64,000 nucleotides of DNA from Rhizophagus irregularis (Eukaryota > Glomeromycota > Glomeromycetes > Glomerales > Glomeraceae). The stretch spans positions 4,799,001-4,863,000 of the forward strand of contig NC_089433.1 in the NCBI RefSeq assembly GCF_026210795.1, read 5' to 3'. The position numbers were made by a program, and so were the translations under genes. The notes under the pieces were generated by a model that made no database searches, was not told the origin of the DNA, and saw only the letters and a list, made by a program, of their open reading frames with translations. Shown piece after piece: positions 60,975 to 64,000 of this stretch (position 1 is the stretch's first letter; each line of letters opens with the position of its first letter).

Positions 60975-62545
60975 ATGATGGAAGAATTTTTTACAAAATT
61001 GATACAATTTGGGGCTCAAATCGAAGAATCATGTCGCGAGTTGAGGTTTGTAACTATTTTGTTACATTACATTACATTAATACCTAATATCTTAAGAAGA
61101 AAAAACAATTCTTTTTTTAAATAAATAATTAAAGGACTACAATTGAAAGTCCCGCATTACCAATATCCTTAGGGCATCAGGAAAATTATTTTCGTGATAT
61201 GCTGGTACAAAGTAAAGCAATGATGAATGAAATAAATTCATTAGAGAAAACTCCAAACACTAAGCATCATATGAACGATCTCATTTTAGCTACTAATAAT
61301 GTCTATGAAAAGGTATTTAAAACTTGGTTTAATATTTTTTACAAAATATTCTTATAAAGTTTTAAAATTTTATCCGATGTCATTTAATGATAGATGCAGC
61401 ATGATATATATTTAATGGAAGAACAATTACGCGAATTCGGTTTGGAAGGTAAGTTTACGCGTATTTTCGCGTTTTCTTAATCAAATTTTATTTAATTACA
61501 AGAGAAATATTAACAATCCTCTTATTATAGGAACTTTCGTTCCAAAATCAACTATTGATGATGAAAAGACGAGGGAGCCTACGGAGGAAATTGAATCAAA
61601 ATCTACATCAACCAAGGAACCTTCAAAGTTTCATCCTGAATCTGAAAGACGATTCACACCGCCTGTTATCAAAACGTTCAAAAGGCTTTCCACTCAAACA
61701 CAAGAAAGTCCAACGCTTGAAAGTTTTGGTTTATCAGATCACGCGTTAGCATTACTTAAAGCTGGTTAATATCGATTTTTTTAAAAAAAAGCCTATTATT
61801 AAATGTATACTTATATAAATATTTCATTTTTTTAGGCACACCCGAATTAATAAAAGATTATGGAATTAAGCTAAATTCAGATAACTCTAAATCTCAACAA
61901 TTTACTAATAACGTTGCGTCAAATGATTTAACACCAATATCTTTATTTGAACGAATGTCTCCTAGATCAAGTTTTCCTTCTTTATCTTCTAACGAACTTC
62001 CGGAATGTACACAAATTGGACCAATTACAAAAAAAGAGTTTGAAACACTTGGTCGTGATATTCATAGACAAATTTCTATGGAGGCAAGTTATTCTGCGAT
62101 AATTTCGACTAATATAAAAATTGATCATAATTTTATTTATTTATAATAGTTCTTAAATCAAGTGATATATGATATTAATGAGATGGTCGGAGGTAAGCTA
62201 AATAATTCCTTTGTTATTATTCTTATATTAATTAGATATTAATAAAATATTAATAGGAAATATTCGTGATTATTTAAGATAAACACGACTTGCCGGATTT
62301 TCCGAAACAGGCTTGGAATGAATTCACATATGATGAACTCTTGAATGAGATCGGAGTTGGTTTGTATAGTTCTTGGTAATTGTAAATTTCATATATAATC
62401 AAAATTAATATTTTTTTTTTTCATATATATAAAAGGAGGAACAGCCACAATTGACATTGTCTTACTAGCTTTGATAACTCTAGATAGAATTGTATCAAGA
62501 TGTAGCGATCCTGATCCAATGAAAAAACGATATCGGATTTTATAG
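60975..62545 (+). CDS. probable SKA3-type spindle/kinetochore protein (one frameshift)
   Basis: Exons 60975-61045, 61135-61312, 61394-61448, 61531-61764, 61836-62083, 62150-62192, 62257-62359 and 62436-62545 encode about 346 residues. The N-terminal part is a short helical region (FFTKLIQFGAQIEESCRELR ... MQHDIYLMEEQLREFGLEG), then a low-complexity middle, then the conserved-looking block SPTLESFGLSDHALALL, a C-terminal segment ELPECTQIGPITKKEFETLG, and a folded end (WNEFTYDELLNEIGVGGTAT). The order and spacing resemble SKA3, the Ska-complex subunit that couples kinetochores to microtubules; LESFGLSD is the most telling piece. The intron after exon 5 uses a GC donor (GCAAGT). Exon 7 has a one-base frame break near 62279 (DYLR|DKHDLPDFP). 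The assignment is by eye, so moderate. Tail-to-tail with the QRI7 gene. Confidence 0.55.
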
Positions 62546-62681
62546 TTCATTTTCAGTAAAATATAGCTTTAATATAAATTTTCCCAAATGGTTACATTTT
62601 TTTACTTTAAATAAATATTATTTTCAAATATAATCTTAAGTTATCGACCTTTGAATCTCAAATGACTCTCAAAAATAAAAA

Positions 62682-64000
62682 TCATAGGGACATTGAAGAT
62701 CCTAAAGACGAAATTGGCCATTTTGGCATGTGATCAATAGTATATTCATCGACTAATCCTATGCGAAAACGTTCCACTCCAGCCCATGCAATCATAACAC
62801 CATTATCAGTACATAAATGTGGTGGAGGACATATTAATGGAACGTTATACTGCTCAACCGCCAACGATTCCAAACTAAAAAAAGCTGAGTAAATTACCAA
62901 GTATTGTAATGTTCAAAAAAAAAAAAAAATTTACCTAAAACGAATGCTTTTATTACTTGCTACACCACCACTTGCGACCAAAGCTGTTAATGGGATAGCC
63001 TTTTCTTTACACCATTTAAAAGCTAATTCTAATTTATCTGTCAAATGGGCTATAGCCGCTTTCTGAAAAGTTGAAGCTAAATCTCTCTTAATATTTTCAT
63101 CATCTATATCCAAGTTATGCTTTGTAATTAAAGCATTCACTGATGTTTTCAGCCCACTAAAACTCAAATCCATTGCCTCTTTTCTACGTTTATCTTTTGT
63201 CATCGGTATTGGAACCGAGAATTTCTTAGAATCTCCTTTTTCAGCAAACTGTTCTAATGCTGCACCAGGGCCACCTCCGCGACCTTTCAACCAAGGTATT
63301 TTAAGTAATCGAGCGATTTTGTCATAAGCCTCTCCAACTGAATCATCCACAGTTGTTCCAAGATGGATATAATGATTAACACCACGTGCTACCAATATAA
63401 GAGTGTGTCCACCAGAAATTAATAATGTCAAAAAAGGAAAAGGTAGCAAATTTGGAGTTGGATGAGTAAGACGTGCCGTAAGCGCATGAGCTTCCTATAA
63501 CATACGATATATGATATAACATTACACCTGAAAGAAAATGAATTGTTTAAGCTCTTGGATTTTTTTAGTTATTCATCGTTAATACATGCCATATGATGAA
63601 CGCCTATTAATGGTTTACTATAAAAGACAAACTATGAGAAAATTTGTTCACTCTATATTTTTTACGCAATGAAATAGTTTTTACATTTACCAAAGTGCTG
63701 CAGCCAAAGCTTTTCCCGCGCTCAATCCATTGCCAAGACAGGCAGGAAGTCCAGGACCTCTCGTAACTGCAATTACATCGATATCTTTAGCGATATCCAT
63801 GTTTGCTTTATCCAAAGCTTCTCGTATTACAAGTGGTAAATATTGCTGATGACTTGACATTGCCAAGTTTGGAACGATTCCTCCATATGGTTCGTGTAGT
63901 TGTTGTTGAAGGTGAATCGCTTCACTTATAATCTGTCGATCTGAATTTACAATTGCAACTCCTGTATCATCGCAAGAAGTTTCAATACCGAGAACTGTAA
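62682..64000 (-). CDS. QRI7: mitochondrial tRNA N6-adenosine threonylcarbamoyltransferase (partial at window end)
   Basis: Kae1/TsaD/Qri7 family: transfers threonylcarbamoyl to A37 of ANN-decoding tRNAs. The organellar form acts in mitochondria. Exons (minus): 64000 (cut)-63691, 63617-63590 (28 nt), 63494-62935, 62874-62682. Family motifs in order: [53 protein letters not shown], the metal-binding [70 protein letters not shown] and the end motif [12 protein letters not shown]. The frame is open through all exons. The HHM|EAH metal-site motif is only restored if intron 2 (63495-63589) uses a GC donor (GCATGT). The start codon and any mitochondrial presequence lie beyond the window. Qri7 rather than nuclear Kae1 because of the bacterial-type CDDTGVAIV and [15 protein letters not shown] spacing; I am fairly sure. 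Confidence 0.92.

Noticed and set aside
1-64000. CRISPR arrays, tRNA and rRNA genes
   Set aside because: No regularly spaced repeat-spacer pattern, no cloverleaf tRNA and no rRNA-like segment was seen; the content is eukaryotic nuclear.

Overview
The window reads as nuclear DNA of a Glomeromycotina (arbuscular mycorrhizal) fungus, most likely Rhizophagus irregularis or a close relative. It is very AT-rich, with long homopolymer tracts. Genes are split by short GT-AG introns and a few GC-AG introns. The gene content matches families known to be expanded in these fungi: kinases with a CxxC/WCxxC zinc-ribbon lead and a C-terminal HPQAxYxSR tail, Sel1-repeat proteins, BTB-TLDc proteins and Crinkler-type NTPase/nuclease proteins. 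The species call is inference from content; I could not run a database search.

Layout. 0-5 kb: intergenic DNA, then a GH125 alpha-mannosidase gene broken by three frameshifts. 6-11.5 kb: relics of dispersed families (a Crinkler-type nuclease relic and a zinc-knuckle ORF), then a SAM + P-loop NTPase + nuclease-like gene with a 14-nt microexon. 13-16.6 kb: a small uncharacterised gene and an exon-like mini-module cluster. 16.6-20.4 kb (minus): a decayed kinase gene with six tandem N-lobe modules. 23 kb: a secreted Cys/Thr-rich protein. 25-29 kb: non-autonomous transposons and a proteasome beta5 pseudogene. 34 kb: a damaged membrane-protein gene. 36-40 kb: an intact 1266-residue Sel1-repeat kinase. 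42 kb: a kinase pseudogene. 44-46 kb: an intact BTB-BACK-TLDc gene and a broken BTB copy on the other strand. 48-51 kb: a complete but dead pogo/Tigger element. 51.6-54.5 kb (minus): an intact 879-residue kinase with four tandem zinc-ribbon/N-lobe modules before one C-lobe. 57.6-58.7 kb: a frameshifted membrane-protein gene. 61-64 kb: a probable SKA3 kinetochore gene and the mitochondrial tRNA-modification gene QRI7 (cut by the window end).

The most interesting signal is the pair of kinase loci in which one exon, carrying hinge-side strands + zinc ribbon + N-lobe up to helix C, has been duplicated in tandem between phase-0 introns. In both loci only the module next to the single C-lobe keeps a normal glycine-rich loop. 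The upstream modules look like pseudokinase N-lobe decoys. The intact Sel1 kinase uses the same zinc-ribbon/N-lobe module with a Sel1 solenoid in front.

A second window-wide pattern is that many recognisable genes carry single-base frameshifts while others in the same window are perfectly open. This is either widespread pseudogenisation or residual indel errors in a long-read assembly; raw reads or RNA-seq would decide.
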